Source: Lentzea cavernae (GTDB lineage Bacteria > Actinomycetota > Actinomycetes > Mycobacteriales > Pseudonocardiaceae). From it: a DNA stretch of 64,000 nt. Every line of letters begins with the position of its first letter. Position 1 is the stretch's first letter. Position numbers and translations under genes: made by a program. A model generated the notes under the pieces. That model saw only the letters and a program-made list of their open reading frames with translations. It had not been told where the DNA came from and did no database searches. Shown here piece by piece: positions 15,244-24,874 of this stretch. Location: NCBI RefSeq assembly GCF_014653695.1, contig NZ_BNAR01000007.1, positions 186,001 to 250,000 of the forward strand, given 5' to 3'.

Positions 15244-16773
15244 ATGCGACGAAGGAAAATCGCGGCCGCGTTGGCCGTCGTCACGGCGGCATCGCTGCTC
15301 ATCGCACCACAGGCGCTGGCGGAACCGGTCCAGAGGATCCAGTGGCAGAAGTGCTTCGACACTCCGCCACCCGGCTTCCCCGCGGGCGCGGAACGGCTGG
15401 AGTGCGGCAGCTTCACCGCGCCGATGGACTGGAACAACCCGCGCAACGGCAAGACGATCACCATCGCCGTCAGCCGGCTCACGCCGAAGAGCGGCACGGC
15501 GAAGTCCACCGTCTTCACCAACCCCGGCGGTCCCGGTGGCCCCGGCCGCACGATGCCGCTGCTCTACCTCGAGCGGCCCAAGCTGAGCGAGAACGCCGAG
15601 ATCATCGGCATCGACGTGCGCGGCACCGGCGCGAGCAGCAACGTCACGTGCGGCGGCTTCAACCCCGACGGGCTGGTCGACCCGCGTGACCGCAGCAAGG
15701 CCAACCTCGACCTGCTCTACGGCGGCGTCGAACTGCAGGCGAAGTTCTGCCAGACCAAGTCCGGCGAGTTCGGCAGGTACGTCTCCACCGACCAGACGGT
15801 GAAGGACCTCGACCTGCTGCGCCAGGTGCTCGGCAAGAAGAAGGTCAGCTGGCTCGGCTACTCCGGCGGCAGCTGGATGGGCGCCTACTACGCCACCTAC
15901 TTCCCCAAGACGCTCGACAAGATCGTGCTCGACTCCAACGTCGACTGGACGCTGCCGTGGCAGCCGATCTTCGACGACTGGGGCATGGCCTTCGAACGCC
16001 GGTTCCGCGTCGACTACCTGCCGTGGGTGGCGAAGTACGACCACGTCTACCACCTGGGCAAGACCGGCGAGGAGGTCCGGCAGTCCTACGAACGCACCCG
16101 CGCCAAGCTGAACGAGCAGCCCGTCACGCGGCCTGAAGGCGTGTACAACGGCGTGACGCTCGACTACCTGCTGCGAGGCACGCTCTACACCAAGGACAGC
16201 TTCGCCGACAGCGCACGGACGTTCGCCGAACTGGCCGGAGCGGTGCCCGCGCGGATGAACGCGCTGGCCAGCTACCCGGACGCCCAGCTGGGCACCGCCT
16301 ACTCGATCATCTGCAACGACACGCCGTTCCGCGGCGGCAGGAAGTACCTGGAACGCGACGGTGCGCAGGACGGCGCCAAGTGGCCTCTCGTCGGCTACAC
16401 CCAGATCGCCGGCCCGTGCGCGTTCTGGGACCGGCCGGACGTCAAGCTCAAGCAGCCGACGGGGATCGGTGTCGCGCCCACGTTGATGGTGCAGTCGGTG
16501 CGCGACCCGGCGACGCCGCTCGAACAGGCCCAGCGCGCGCACCGCAACTTCAAGGGTTCCGTGCTGCTCACCGTCGAGGACGAGGGCGACCACGGCATCT
16601 ACGGCTTCGGCAACGCGTGCGTGGACGACGTCGTCGAGCGCTACCTCGTCGACGGCGTCACTCCCGCGAAGGACCTGAAGTGCCCCGGCGTCCCGCTGCC
16701 CGCTCCCGACGCCCAGGGCGGGCGGAACTCGCTCGCGAAGGCACGGCAGCTCGCCGCCCAGCTCGGTTGGTAG
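15244..16773 (+). CDS. secreted S33-family peptidase (tripeptidyl aminopeptidase-like), paralogue 1
   Basis: A 509-residue alpha/beta hydrolase. The N-terminus is a signal peptide (RRRK, hydrophobic core, cleavage near ALAEP). The nucleophile motif GYSGGSWMG, the acid in VRDPATPL and the histidine in DEGDHGIYGF form the catalytic triad. The C-terminal TAP-like domain is typical of tripeptidyl or prolyl aminopeptidases secreted by actinomycetes. The ATG at 15244 follows GGAGGGGG at a good distance; a TTG 15 bases earlier overlaps that site and was rejected. It is the first of three tandem paralogues. Confidence 0.88.
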   Translation: MRRRKIAAALAVVTAASLLIAPQALAEPVQRIQWQKCFDTPPPGFPAGAERLECGSFTAPMDWNNPRNGKTITIAVSRLTPKSGTAKSTVFTNPGGPGGPGRTMPLLYLERPKLSENAEIIGIDVRGTGASSNVTCGGFNPDGLVDPRDRSKANLDLLYGGVELQAKFCQTKSGEFGRYVSTDQTVKDLDLLRQVLGKKKVSWLGYSGGSWMGAYYATYFPKTLDKIVLDSNVDWTLPWQPIFDDWGMAFERRFRVDYLPWVAKYDHVYHLGKTGEEVRQSYERTRAKLNEQPVTRPEGVYNGVTLDYLLRGTLYTKDSFADSARTFAELAGAVPARMNALASYPDAQLGTAYSIICNDTPFRGGRKYLERDGAQDGAKWPLVGYTQIAGPCAFWDRPDVKLKQPTGIGVAPTLMVQSVRDPATPLEQAQRAHRNFKGSVLLTVEDEGDHGIYGFGNACVDDVVERYLVDGVTPAKDLKCPGVPLPAPDAQGGRNSLAKARQLAAQLGW

Positions 16774-16786
16774 AAGGGGGAAACGC

Positions 16787-18301
16787 ATGTACTGCAACAA
16801 GATCGCGGCGTCACTCGCCGTCGTCACGGCGACGTCGCTGCTCATCGCCCCACAGGCACAGGCGAGCGGTTTCGCCGCGCAGGAGATCCAGTGGCAGCAG
16901 TGCACTGACGAGCCCGGCTTCGAAAGGCTGCAGTGCGGTGGCTTCACCGCGCCGATGGACTGGAACAACCCGCGCAACGGCAAGACCATCACCATCGCCG
17001 TCAGCCGCACGGTCCCGTTGAACGGCAAGGCGAAGACCGCCGTCTTCACCAACCCGGGCGGGCCCGGCGGTGAGGGCCGCACGCTGCCGCTGGTCTACCT
17101 CGACCGGCCGAAGCTCAGCGAGAACGCGGAGATCTACGGCATCGACGTGCGCGGCACGGGTGCCAGCAGCAACGTCACCTGCGGCGGGTACGACACGCTC
17201 GGCGCGACGGATCCGCGTGACCGCAGCAAGGCGAACCTCGACCTCATCTACGGCGGCATGGAGCTGCAGGCCAAGTTCTGCCAGACCAAGTCCGGTGAGC
17301 TCGGCAGGTACGTCACCACCGACCAGACGGTGAAGGACCTGGACCTGCTGCGCCAGGTGCTGGGCCGCAAGAAGGTCGACTGGCTCGGGTACTCCGGCGG
17401 CAGCTGGATGGGCGCCTACTACGCCACCTACTTCCCGAAGACCCTCGACAAGATCGTCCTCGACTCCAACACCGAGTTCACCGGCACGTGGCAGTCGGTG
17501 TTCGGCGACTTCGGCATGGGCTTCGAGCGGCGGTTCCGCGTCGACTTCGCGCCGTGGGTCGCCCGGCACGACGACGTCTTCCACCTCGGCAAGACCGGTG
17601 AAGAGGTGCGGCAGGCCTACGAGCGGACGCGCGCGAAGCTCGCCCAGCAGCCCGTCACCCTGCCCGAGGGCACGTACTACCCGGTCACGCTGGACCTGGT
17701 GCTCGTCCAGGGCCAGTACAGCAAGTACGCGTTCGACGGCGCCGCGCGCAAACTGGCCGAACTGGCCGGCACGCTGCCGACGCCGATGACGGCGCAGGCG
17801 AGCTACCCGGACGCGGCCAACGCGACGCTGCACTCCATCGTCTGCAACGACACCAAGTTCCGGGGCGACCGCAAGTTCCTGGAACGCGACGCCGCCCAGG
17901 ACGGCGCCAAGTGGCCGCTGCTCGGCTACTACCAGATCATGGGCCCGTGCGCGTTCTGGGACCGCCCTGACGTGAACCTCAAGCGTCCCAACGGGGTCGG
18001 TGTCGCACCGTCGTTGATGGTGCAGTCCGAACGGGACGCGCCGACGCCGATCGAGGGCGCGCGGAAGGCGCACGCCGGGTTCGCCGGATCGCGGATGCTG
18101 ACGGTGAAGGACGAGGGCGACCACGGCATCTACGGGTTCGACAACACCTGCGTCAACGACGTCGTCGAGCGCTACCTCGTCGACCGCGTGACGCCGTCCG
18201 GTGACCTGTCCTGCCCCGGCGTGCCGCTGCCCGAACCGGGTGAGCAGCAGGCGGGTCCGCTGGAGCAGGCGCGCGAACTCGCGGTTCGGCTCGGCTGGTG
18301 A
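16787..18301 (+). CDS. secreted S33-family peptidase, paralogue 2
   Basis: A 504-residue paralogue of the preceding gene, 13 bases downstream, with the ribosome-binding site GAAGGGGGAAA. The signal peptide (core LAVVTATSLLIAPQAQA), nucleophile motif GYSGGSWMG and C-terminal His motif EGDHGIYGF are conserved; the aspartate segment reads SERDAPTPI in place of VRDPATPL. Its TGA overlaps the GTG start of the third copy. It should cleave short peptides outside the cell; N-terminal specificity is not readable from sequence. Confidence 0.88.
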   Translation: MYCNKIAASLAVVTATSLLIAPQAQASGFAAQEIQWQQCTDEPGFERLQCGGFTAPMDWNNPRNGKTITIAVSRTVPLNGKAKTAVFTNPGGPGGEGRTLPLVYLDRPKLSENAEIYGIDVRGTGASSNVTCGGYDTLGATDPRDRSKANLDLIYGGMELQAKFCQTKSGELGRYVTTDQTVKDLDLLRQVLGRKKVDWLGYSGGSWMGAYYATYFPKTLDKIVLDSNTEFTGTWQSVFGDFGMGFERRFRVDFAPWVARHDDVFHLGKTGEEVRQAYERTRAKLAQQPVTLPEGTYYPVTLDLVLVQGQYSKYAFDGAARKLAELAGTLPTPMTAQASYPDAANATLHSIVCNDTKFRGDRKFLERDAAQDGAKWPLLGYYQIMGPCAFWDRPDVNLKRPNGVGVAPSLMVQSERDAPTPIEGARKAHAGFAGSRMLTVKDEGDHGIYGFDNTCVNDVVERYLVDRVTPSGDLSCPGVPLPEPGEQQAGPLEQARELAVRLGW

Positions 18302-19794
18302 GGTACCTGGCGGCCCTGGCAGCCGCGACCACGGCCACATCGCTCCTGGTGGCACCACAGGCCTCGGCGAGCGCGGGGTTCGCGAGCCAGGAGATCAAGT
18401 GGGAGAGGTGCAGTGACGCACCAGGCCTCGAACGGCTGGAATGCGGCTGGTTCACCGCGCCGATGAACTGGCACGACCCGCGCAACGGCAAGACCATCAC
18501 CATCGCCATCAGCCGCACGACCCCGTTGAACGGCAAGGCGAAGACCACCGTCTTCACCAACCCCGGCGGGCCCGGCGGCGGCGGGCGCACGTTGCCGCTG
18601 CTCTACCTGAACAGGCCGAAGCTCAGCGAGAACGCCGAGGTCTACGGCATCGACGTCCGCGGCACCGGTGGCAGCGACAACGTCACGTGCGGCAACTACC
18701 AGCACCGGACCGCCACCGACTGGCGCGACCGCAGCAAGGCCGGTCTCGACCTGCTCTACGGCGGCATGGAGCTGCAGGCGAAGTTCTGCCAGACCAAGTC
18801 CGGTGAGCTCGGCAGGTACGTCAACACCGAGCAGACCGTGCGCGACCTCGACCTGCTGCGCCAGGTGCTCGGCAAGAAGAAGGTCAGCTGGCTCGGGTAC
18901 TCCGCCGGGACGTGGATGGGCGCCTACTACGCCACGTACTTCCCGAAGACCCTCGACAAGATCGTCCTCGACTCCAACACGGAGTTCACGGAGTCGTGGC
19001 AGGACGTCTTCGACAACCTGCCGGCCGGTGCGGAACTCCGGTTCCGCGTCGACTTCCTGCCGTGGGTCGCGAAGTACGACACCGTGTTCCAGCTCGGCAA
19101 GACCGCGGAGGAGGTGCACCGGACCTACGAGTCCACCCGCACCCGGCTGGAGGAGCAGCCCGGCACGTTGCCGGACGGCACCGTCGTCACACCGGTCCTG
19201 CTGGACGCCCTGATCTTCACGGGCCTCTACAGCAAGGACTCGTTCGAGGCCACGGCCCGGCTGTTCGCCTCCCTCGCGCGACCCGGCGTGCTGGCGGCGG
19301 AGCCGAAGCAGTACCCCGATGCGTTGATGGGCACGCAGATGTCCGTTCTGTGCAACGACACCCCGTTCCGCGGGGACCGGAAGTCGTTGGAACGGGAGGG
19401 CAACAGGAGTGTCCAGCGCTACTCGCTCGTCGGCGGCTACCAGGTCACCGGCCCGTGCGCGTGGTGGGACAGGCCGAACCTGAACCTCAAGCGCCCCAAC
19501 GGCAAGGGTGTCGGGTCCGCGTTGATGGTGCAGTCGGTGCGCGACCCCGCGACACCTCTGGCAGGCGCGCAACGGGCGCACGCCAAGTTCGCGAACTCGC
19601 GGCTGCTCACCGTGCGGGACGAGGGAGATCACGCCATTTACGGGTTCGGCAACGGCTGCGTGGACGACGTGGTGGAGAGCTACCTCGTCGACGGCGTGGT
19701 GCCGGCGAAGGACCTGAGCTGTCCCGGTGTGCCGCTACCGGCACCGGGAGAGAGCACTCCGCCGGCCGGGGCACCGGAGCTCGCCGGCCGGTGA
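18298..19794 (+). CDS. secreted S33-family peptidase, paralogue 3
   Basis: A 498-residue paralogue, started by a GTG that overlaps the stop of copy 2 (GTGA). It has a signal peptide (core AALAAATTATSLLVAPQASA), the nucleophile motif GYSAGTWMG in place of GYSGGSWMG, the acid in VRDPATPL and the histidine in DEGDHAIYGF. It is the most diverged of the three, and its loop around residues 330-350 differs, so its peptide specificity may differ. The gene ends 4 bases before the convergent response-regulator gene. Confidence 0.87.
   Translation: MRYLAALAAATTATSLLVAPQASASAGFASQEIKWERCSDAPGLERLECGWFTAPMNWHDPRNGKTITIAISRTTPLNGKAKTTVFTNPGGPGGGGRTLPLLYLNRPKLSENAEVYGIDVRGTGGSDNVTCGNYQHRTATDWRDRSKAGLDLLYGGMELQAKFCQTKSGELGRYVNTEQTVRDLDLLRQVLGKKKVSWLGYSAGTWMGAYYATYFPKTLDKIVLDSNTEFTESWQDVFDNLPAGAELRFRVDFLPWVAKYDTVFQLGKTAEEVHRTYESTRTRLEEQPGTLPDGTVVTPVLLDALIFTGLYSKDSFEATARLFASLARPGVLAAEPKQYPDALMGTQMSVLCNDTPFRGDRKSLEREGNRSVQRYSLVGGYQVTGPCAWWDRPNLNLKRPNGKGVGSALMVQSVRDPATPLAGAQRAHAKFANSRLLTVRDEGDHAIYGFGNGCVDDVVESYLVDGVVPAKDLSCPGVPLPAPGESTPPAGAPELAGR
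19762..19791. terminator. hairpin at the end of the peptidase operon
   Basis: CCGGCCGG at 19762-19769 and again at 19784-19791 can pair over a 14-base loop. It overlaps the last codons of the third peptidase gene and lies at the 4-bp junction with the convergent regulator gene, where it could act in both directions. Confidence 0.35.
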
Positions 19795-19798
19795 TCGG

Positions 19799-20452
19799 TC
19801 AGAACGTGCCGGGGTGGGTCCGTCTGCGGCGAGCCGCGTAGACACCCGCCTCGGTGCGCCGGTCGAAGCCGAGCTTGTGCAACAGGCTCGACACGTAGTT
19901 CTTGACGGTCTTCTCGGCGAGGAACAGGCGGTTCGCGATCTGCCTGTTCGTCATGCCCTCGGCGATGAGGTCGAGGATGCGTCGTTCCTGCGGGCTCAGC
20001 GCGGCGTAGCGCGGATCTTCCTCGGGACCGCCCCGCAGCCGTTGCAGGACGGTCGCCGTGACGCCGGCGTGCAGGAGCGATCCGCCCGAGGCGAGGGTGC
20101 GGACGGCGGCGACCAGGTCGTTGCCGGACACCTCCTTCAGCATGTACCCGGACGCGCCCGCCATGATCGCGCCGAACAGCGCCTCGTCGTCCGAATAGGA
20201 CGTGAGCATCAGGCACGCGGGTGGCGGCTGCACCAGGCTCCTGATCTCCCGGCACACCGTGACACCGTCACCGTCGGGCAACCGGACGTCGATGATCGCC
20301 ACGTCGGGTTTGAGCCGAGGTGCCTGCGCGACCGCGGACGTCGCGCTGTCCGCCTGGCCGACGACCCTGATGTCCTCCGCCTGCGCCAGCAACTGCACGA
20401 GCCCGCGCCGCACGATCTCGTGGTCGTCCACCAACAGCACTGCTATCGCCAT
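19799..20452 (-). CDS. NarL/DevR-family response regulator
   Basis: A 217-residue response regulator. The receiver domain (residues 1-120) has acidic residues D9/D10, phospho-acceptor Asp55 in IIDVRLPDGDG, Thr in LMLTSYSDDE and Lys in GYMLKEV. The output domain is a LuxR HTH (LSPQERRILDLIAEGMTNRQIANRLFLAEKTVKNYV), closest in type to DevR/DosR. It overlaps the upstream histidine kinase gene by 10 bp, so they are a cognate pair. Targets are not shown by the sequence. Confidence 0.93.
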   Translation of the reverse strand: MAIAVLLVDDHEIVRRGLVQLLAQAEDIRVVGQADSATSAVAQAPRLKPDVAIIDVRLPDGDGVTVCREIRSLVQPPPACLMLTSYSDDEALFGAIMAGASGYMLKEVSGNDLVAAVRTLASGGSLLHAGVTATVLQRLRGGPEEDPRYAALSPQERRILDLIAEGMTNRQIANRLFLAEKTVKNYVSSLLHKLGFDRRTEAGVYAARRRRTHPGTF

Positions 20453-21954
20453 CTCGCCTCCTGCAGGACCAGCGGAACGAACCAGGTGATGCTCACCCCC
20501 GCACCGGGGATCGAGTCGACCGCGCAGTCGCCGTGGTGACGCCGCGCCCGAGCCGCCATGTTCGCCAGTCCCCCCGCGTGGTGGGGCGCACCGGCCGAAT
20601 CGTCAGACAACGGCAAGCCACGGCCGTCGTCCTTGACCATCAGCTCAAGACTCGACACGGTGCGATCGACGCTCACGGCGACAGCGACGTGCTTCGCCCT
20701 CGCGTGGCGCACGACGTTCGTGAGCGCTTCGCGCAGGGTGGCGAGGAGGTCGGGCCTGACCTGGTCCGGCACGACGGTGTCCAGCGGCCCTTCGAGCGAG
20801 ACGTCCGGCTCGAAGCCGAGCAGCCGCGCGGACTCGTGCACCGCGTTGAGCAGCTGCCCGCGCAGGCTCGCGCCCCCGGACGGCGGTCCCTGCAGGGAGA
20901 AGATGGTGCGGCGGATCTCGCGGATCGTGTGGTCGACCTCCTCGACGAACCCGCTGATCCGTTCGGTGAGCTGCGGCGTGACGCTCATCCCCGTCAGCCC
21001 CTGCAACCCGAGCCCGAGCCCGAACAGCCGCTGGATGACCAGGTCGTGCAGGTCCCGCGCGATGCGGTCGCGGTCCTCCAGCACCGCGAGCCGCTCGGTG
21101 TCGCCGCGCGCCCGCGTGAACTCCAGCACCAGCGCGGCCTGCGCGGCGAACGCCTCGATGAGGTCGGGATCGTCGAAGCTGGGCGCGTTCCCCGGCCTCG
21201 CCACGATGATCGCGCCGATCGTCCGGTCCCCCACCTTCAGCGGCACGACCGCGCACGGCCCCGGCACCGAGGCCAGCTTGCCCTCGTCATGGCACTCGCC
21301 CATGCCGGACTCGAACACCCGGTAGGTGACGCTGCCCTCCTTCGGCACGCGCATCCCTTCGGCGTCGTACTCACCACCGTCGGTCACCTCGATGACCAGG
21401 TCACCGTTGTGGTCGGGGAGGACAACCGCAGCGAAGTTGGCGTTGGCCGTTTCTCGCGCGGTCTTCGCCACGAGGTACAGCGCGTCACGGCCGTTCGTGC
21501 CCAGCAGCAGCCTGGTCGTCACCTCGGCGGCGGCACGCAGCCACACCTCACGCTTGCGCGTCTGCTCGTAGCGGTCGAGGTGGTCCACGGCGCTGCCCGC
21601 GGCCGTGGCCAGTGCGGTGAGGATGTCGCGGTCCTGGCTGGTGAACTCGGCCTTGCCGCTGAGGAAGAGGTTGCCGAACGTCTCGTCCCGCACCTTGATC
21701 GGGGCGCCCAGGAAGTCCGCCGGGCCGATGGAGCGCGGGTCGCCGGAGGTGATCTGGACCTGGCCGTCGTGCAGGGCGGTGAACTCCGCCAGCTCCTTGT
21801 GGCCGTTGATCACGGCCAGTGCGCCGTAGGGGGCTTCGATCAGCTGGCAGGCGGATTCGACGACGTGGCGGAGGAGTTCGGGGAGGGTGTCGTCTTCGGC
21901 GAAGGACAGCACCACGTCCAGCACTCGCTGTTCTGTGCTCACGTTGCCGCCCAC
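20443..21954 (-). CDS. GAF-domain sensor histidine kinase (DevS-like)
   Basis: A 503-residue soluble kinase with two GAF domains (about residues 20-130 and 140-285), a HisKA_3 dimerisation domain with phospho-acceptor His in RIARDLHDLVIQ and an HATPase_c domain (N in EALTNVVRHARA, G in DDGRGL). It resembles DevS/DosS of mycobacteria. The segment before FLGAPIKVRDE lacks the histidine that holds heme in DosS-type sensors, so it may sense something else or be a redox or ligand sensor. The GTG at 21954 follows AGGGG; an internal GTG four codons later is possible. It is the first gene of the pair. Confidence 0.9.
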   Translation of the reverse strand: MGGNVSTEQRVLDVVLSFAEDDTLPELLRHVVESACQLIEAPYGALAVINGHKELAEFTALHDGQVQITSGDPRSIGPADFLGAPIKVRDETFGNLFLSGKAEFTSQDRDILTALATAAGSAVDHLDRYEQTRKREVWLRAAAEVTTRLLLGTNGRDALYLVAKTARETANANFAAVVLPDHNGDLVIEVTDGGEYDAEGMRVPKEGSVTYRVFESGMGECHDEGKLASVPGPCAVVPLKVGDRTIGAIIVARPGNAPSFDDPDLIEAFAAQAALVLEFTRARGDTERLAVLEDRDRIARDLHDLVIQRLFGLGLGLQGLTGMSVTPQLTERISGFVEEVDHTIREIRRTIFSLQGPPSGGASLRGQLLNAVHESARLLGFEPDVSLEGPLDTVVPDQVRPDLLATLREALTNVVRHARAKHVAVAVSVDRTVSSLELMVKDDGRGLPLSDDSAGAPHHAGGLANMAARARRHHGDCAVDSIPGAGVSITWFVPLVLQEARWR

Positions 21955-22053
21955 GGCTTCACCCCTTTGGGGGTTGGAAGTGACACCGCACGAACGACTG
22001 AGGGTAACTCCCGTGAGTAGTCAAGGGGGAGACCATCACTGCAAACAGTGAAA

Positions 22054-22073
22054 TTCGGGACTACTCAGAGTAG
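22054..22073. promoter_or_regulatory. palindromic element between the kinase and the membrane-protein operon
   Basis: TTCGGGACT (22054-22062) is identical to one half of the DosR/DevR box consensus (TTSGGGACT), but the second half is absent. CTACTCAGAGTAG (22061-22073) is an overlapping perfect odd-length palindrome. It lies 99 bp upstream of the kinase gene and past the 3' end of the membrane-protein gene, so only the kinase promoter is a likely target. Confidence 0.3.
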
Positions 22074-22117
22074 AGACGTGTCTCGTTTCGTCTCGGGCTC
22101 GCCATCGTCGCTGCTGC

Positions 22118-22726
22118 TCAGTGCAGGCCGACGGTGAACCCCTCGTCGATGACCCCGCGGTAGATCTGCGGGGCGAACGTCCGCAGGCCGTGGTCGATCG
22201 GCTCGATGAACTTCGCCGAGTCCCCGAGCGGCAGCCGGTACCCGTTCTGCACCCGGTGGAACTCCCACAGGGGCTCCATCGTCGGGTGCGCGGGCCGGAA
22301 GCGGTGCGGGTCGCGCGGGTGCAGGTCGACGCGCACCAGAGTGCGGGGCACCAGGGCGTCGGCGAGCTGGACGGCGCGTTCCCTGGTTCGGGAGATCGAG
22401 ATGGCGCCGAGCTCCTGCCACGCCGCTGCCCACGGCATGCCCTGCGGGTCGTCCAGGCGGATGCCCTGCTGTTCGATGACCAGCTTGCGGGGGCGGGAGA
22501 TCGTCTTCCACTTCACCACGGCCATGGCGCCGATGCCGGTGAACGCGATGCCGATGACGGCCGCGATGCTGCCGCCCACCGGTTCGCCGTCGAGGAAGGC
22601 GGTGACGGCGCCGACCAGGGCGAGGATGCCGAGGAGACCGGCTACCGAGCCGCCGACGAGGACTTTGCGGGTGTCGCTCTTGCCGAGGTCCAGGACTACT
22701 GGCGGAGGCGCTCCCCAAGCGGTCAT
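22118..22726 (-). CDS. two-helix membrane protein of unknown function
   Basis: A 202-residue protein with two adjacent membrane segments (about residues 24-45 and 51-70), followed by a cytoplasmic domain of about 130 residues that resembles a PH-like fold in its strand pattern (RKLVIEQQGIRLDD). Its ATG overlaps the stop of meaB (ATGA), so it is coupled to the thiolase-meaB operon. No known function. It could be a membrane partner of that operon or simply co-transcribed. Confidence 0.75.
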   Translation of the reverse strand: MTAWGAPPPVVLDLGKSDTRKVLVGGSVAGLLGILALVGAVTAFLDGEPVGGSIAAVIGIAFTGIGAMAVVKWKTISRPRKLVIEQQGIRLDDPQGMPWAAAWQELGAISISRTRERAVQLADALVPRTLVRVDLHPRDPHRFRPAHPTMEPLWEFHRVQNGYRLPLGDSAKFIEPIDHGLRTFAPQIYRGVIDEGFTVGLH

Positions 22727-23673
22727 GACCGCAGATTACCGCTGATCAACAGCTCCGCGGCGGCGAAGGGGTCGAGCTCGCCGGACACCACGCGCTTCGC
22801 CAGGTCGTCGGACGGGCCGAGGCGGGTGCGGACGCGTTCCACGGCGATCGCCTCGATCTCGGCGCCCGCGCGGCGCAGGCGCCGTTCGGAGAGTTCGCCG
22901 TGGTCGGACATCCAGGTGTGGTGTTCGGCGATGGCCTCTACGACGCGGTCCAGGCCTTCCATGCGGGCGGCCACGGTTTTCACGACCGGTGGGCGCCAGG
23001 CTGGCCCGGAGCGGTCGCGGCGGCCCAGGGAGAGCATGTACTTGAGGTCTCGCGCGGTCTGGTCGGCGCCGTCGCGGTCCGCCTTGTTGACGACGAAGAC
23101 GTCGGCGATCTCGAGGATGCCGGCCTTGGCGGCCTGGATGCCGTCGCCCATGCCCGGTGCCAGCAGGACGATGGTCGTGTCGGCGAGGGCCACGACCTCC
23201 ACCTCGGACTGACCCACACCGACCGTTTCGACGAGAATCACGTCGAAACCGGCCGCGTCGAGCACGCGCAGCGCCTGCGGGGTGGCCCACGAGAGGCCGC
23301 CCAGGTGGCCGCGGGTGGCCATCGAGCGGATGAAGACGCCGGGGTCGGTGGCGTGGTCGCCCATGCGCACGCGGTCTCCCAGCAGGGCGCCGCCGGAGAA
23401 CGGGCTGGACGGGTCGACGGCGATGACCGCGACGCGCTTGCCCTCGGCGCGGAAGGCGCGCACGAGGGCGTTGGTGGAGGTCGACTTGCCGACTCCGGGG
23501 GCTCCGGTCAGGCCGATGACCTGGGCCCTGCCCGTGTGGGGGGCGAGGGCCGCCGCCACCTCGGGCAGCGCGGCACTCGCCTGTTCCACCAGGGAGATCA
23601 GCCTGGCGACCGCGCGCGGTTCGCCGTCTCGCGCGCGGTCGACCAGTCCTGGAACGTCAACAGCTGCGGCCAC
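22723..23673 (-). CDS. meaB: MeaB, GTPase chaperone of B12-dependent acyl-CoA mutase
   Basis: A 316-residue G3E-family GTPase. P-loop GAPGVGKST (~residues 57-65), VDPSSPFSGGALLGDRVRM (switch region), VETVGVGQSE and NKAD (G4) are conserved. MeaB protects and reloads adenosylcobalamin in methylmalonyl-CoA or ethylmalonyl-CoA mutase. Its only visible client here is the ethylmalonyl-CoA mutase about 25 kb away. It follows the thiolase gene by 10 bases and is followed by the membrane protein gene with overlap. Confidence 0.95.
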   Translation of the reverse strand: MAAAVDVPGLVDRARDGEPRAVARLISLVEQASAALPEVAAALAPHTGRAQVIGLTGAPGVGKSTSTNALVRAFRAEGKRVAVIAVDPSSPFSGGALLGDRVRMGDHATDPGVFIRSMATRGHLGGLSWATPQALRVLDAAGFDVILVETVGVGQSEVEVVALADTTIVLLAPGMGDGIQAAKAGILEIADVFVVNKADRDGADQTARDLKYMLSLGRRDRSGPAWRPPVVKTVAARMEGLDRVVEAIAEHHTWMSDHGELSERRLRRAGAEIEAIAVERVRTRLGPSDDLAKRVVSGELDPFAAAELLISGNLRS

Positions 23674-23683
23674 AGCCGGAACA

Positions 23684-24874
23684 CTAGGCCTTGGCGGGCA
23701 CGCGGATGATCAGAGCGTCGCCCTGACCACCACCACCGCACAGCGCCGCGGCACCCACGCCGCCGCCGCGCCGCTGCAGCTCGAGAGCGAGGTGCAGGGC
23801 GATGCGGGCGCCGGACATGCCGATCGGGTGGCCCAGCGCGATGGCGCCGCCGTTGACGTTGACCTTGTCCTCGGAGATTCCGAGCTGACGGGAGGAGACG
23901 ATGCCGACCGCCGCGAACGCCTCGTTGATCTCGATCAGGTCGAGGTCGGCGGGCTCGATGCCCTCCTTGGCGCAGGCGGCCTTGATGGCGTTGGACGGCT
24001 GCTCGTGCAGCGAGGCGTCCGGACCCGCGACGACGCCGTGGGCGCCGATCTCCGCGATCCACTCCAGGCCCAGTTCCTCGGCCTTCGCCTTGCTCATCAC
24101 GACCACGGCGGCCGCGCCGTCGGAGATCTGCGACGCCGAGCCCGCGGTGATGGTGCCGTCCGCGGCGAACGCCGGGCGCAGCTTGCCGAGCGAGTCGGCG
24201 GTCGTGTCCGCGCGCACGCCCTCGTCCGTGGCGAACAGGACCGGGTCGCCCTTGCGCTGCGGGATCGACACCGGCGCGATCTCCGCGTCGAAGACACCGT
24301 TGCCGGCGGCCTTCGCGGCGAGCTGGTGCGACCGCGCGGAGAACGCGTCCTGCTCCTCGCGCGTGACGCCGTAGCGCTCGTTGTACTTCTCCGTCGAGAC
24401 GCCCATGGCGACCTGGTCGAACGCGCAGAACAGGCCGTCGTGCGCCATGTGGTCCTGCAGCGTCACGTCGCCGTACTTGAACCCGCCGCGCGACTTCGGC
24501 AGCAGGTGCGGCGCCTGCGTCATCGACTCCTGGCCACCGGCCACCACGACGTCGAACTCGCCGGCGCGGATCAGCTGGTCGGCCAGCGCGATCGCGTCGA
24601 TGCCGGACAGGCACACCTTGTTGATGGTCAGCGCGGGCACGCTCATCGGGATGCCCGCGGCCACGGCGGCCTGGCGGGCGGGGATCTGGCCCGCACCGGC
24701 GGTGAGGACCTGACCCATGATCACGTACTGCACCTGCTCGGGGGCGACGCCCGCGCGTTCCAGTGCCGCCTTGATCGCGACGCCACCCAGCTGGGCGCCC
24801 GAGAAGTCCTTGAGCGATCCCAGCAGTCGGCCCATCGGGGTACGCGCCCCGGCGACGATCACGGAACCGGACAC
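23684..24874 (-). CDS. acetyl-CoA C-acetyltransferase (thiolase)
   Basis: A 396-residue thiolase. The nucleophilic Cys88 in [10 protein letters not shown], the histidine in [12 protein letters not shown] and the second active-site Cys in CGGGGQGDA are present. It condenses two acetyl-CoA into acetoacetyl-CoA, the entry step of the ethylmalonyl-CoA route, or works in the reverse direction. I used GTG 24874 because the GGAGG ribosome-binding site sits inside the codons following an upstream ATG (24886). It heads an operon with meaB and is divergent from the epimerase gene; an operator-like palindrome lies between them. Confidence 0.93.
   Translation of the reverse strand: MSGSVIVAGARTPMGRLLGSLKDFSGAQLGGVAIKAALERAGVAPEQVQYVIMGQVLTAGAGQIPARQAAVAAGIPMSVPALTINKVCLSGIDAIALADQLIRAGEFDVVVAGGQESMTQAPHLLPKSRGGFKYGDVTLQDHMAHDGLFCAFDQVAMGVSTEKYNERYGVTREEQDAFSARSHQLAAKAAGNGVFDAEIAPVSIPQRKGDPVLFATDEGVRADTTADSLGKLRPAFAADGTITAGSASQISDGAAAVVVMSKAKAEELGLEWIAEIGAHGVVAGPDASLHEQPSNAIKAACAKEGIEPADLDLIEINEAFAAVGIVSSRQLGISEDKVNVNGGAIALGHPIGMSGARIALHLALELQRRGGGVGAAALCGGGGQGDALIIRVPAKA

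Noticed and set aside
22054-22073. Full DosR/DevR box before the kinase gene
   Set aside because: Only one half-site (TTCGGGACT) matches; the expected second half is missing, so it is listed only as a weak palindromic element.
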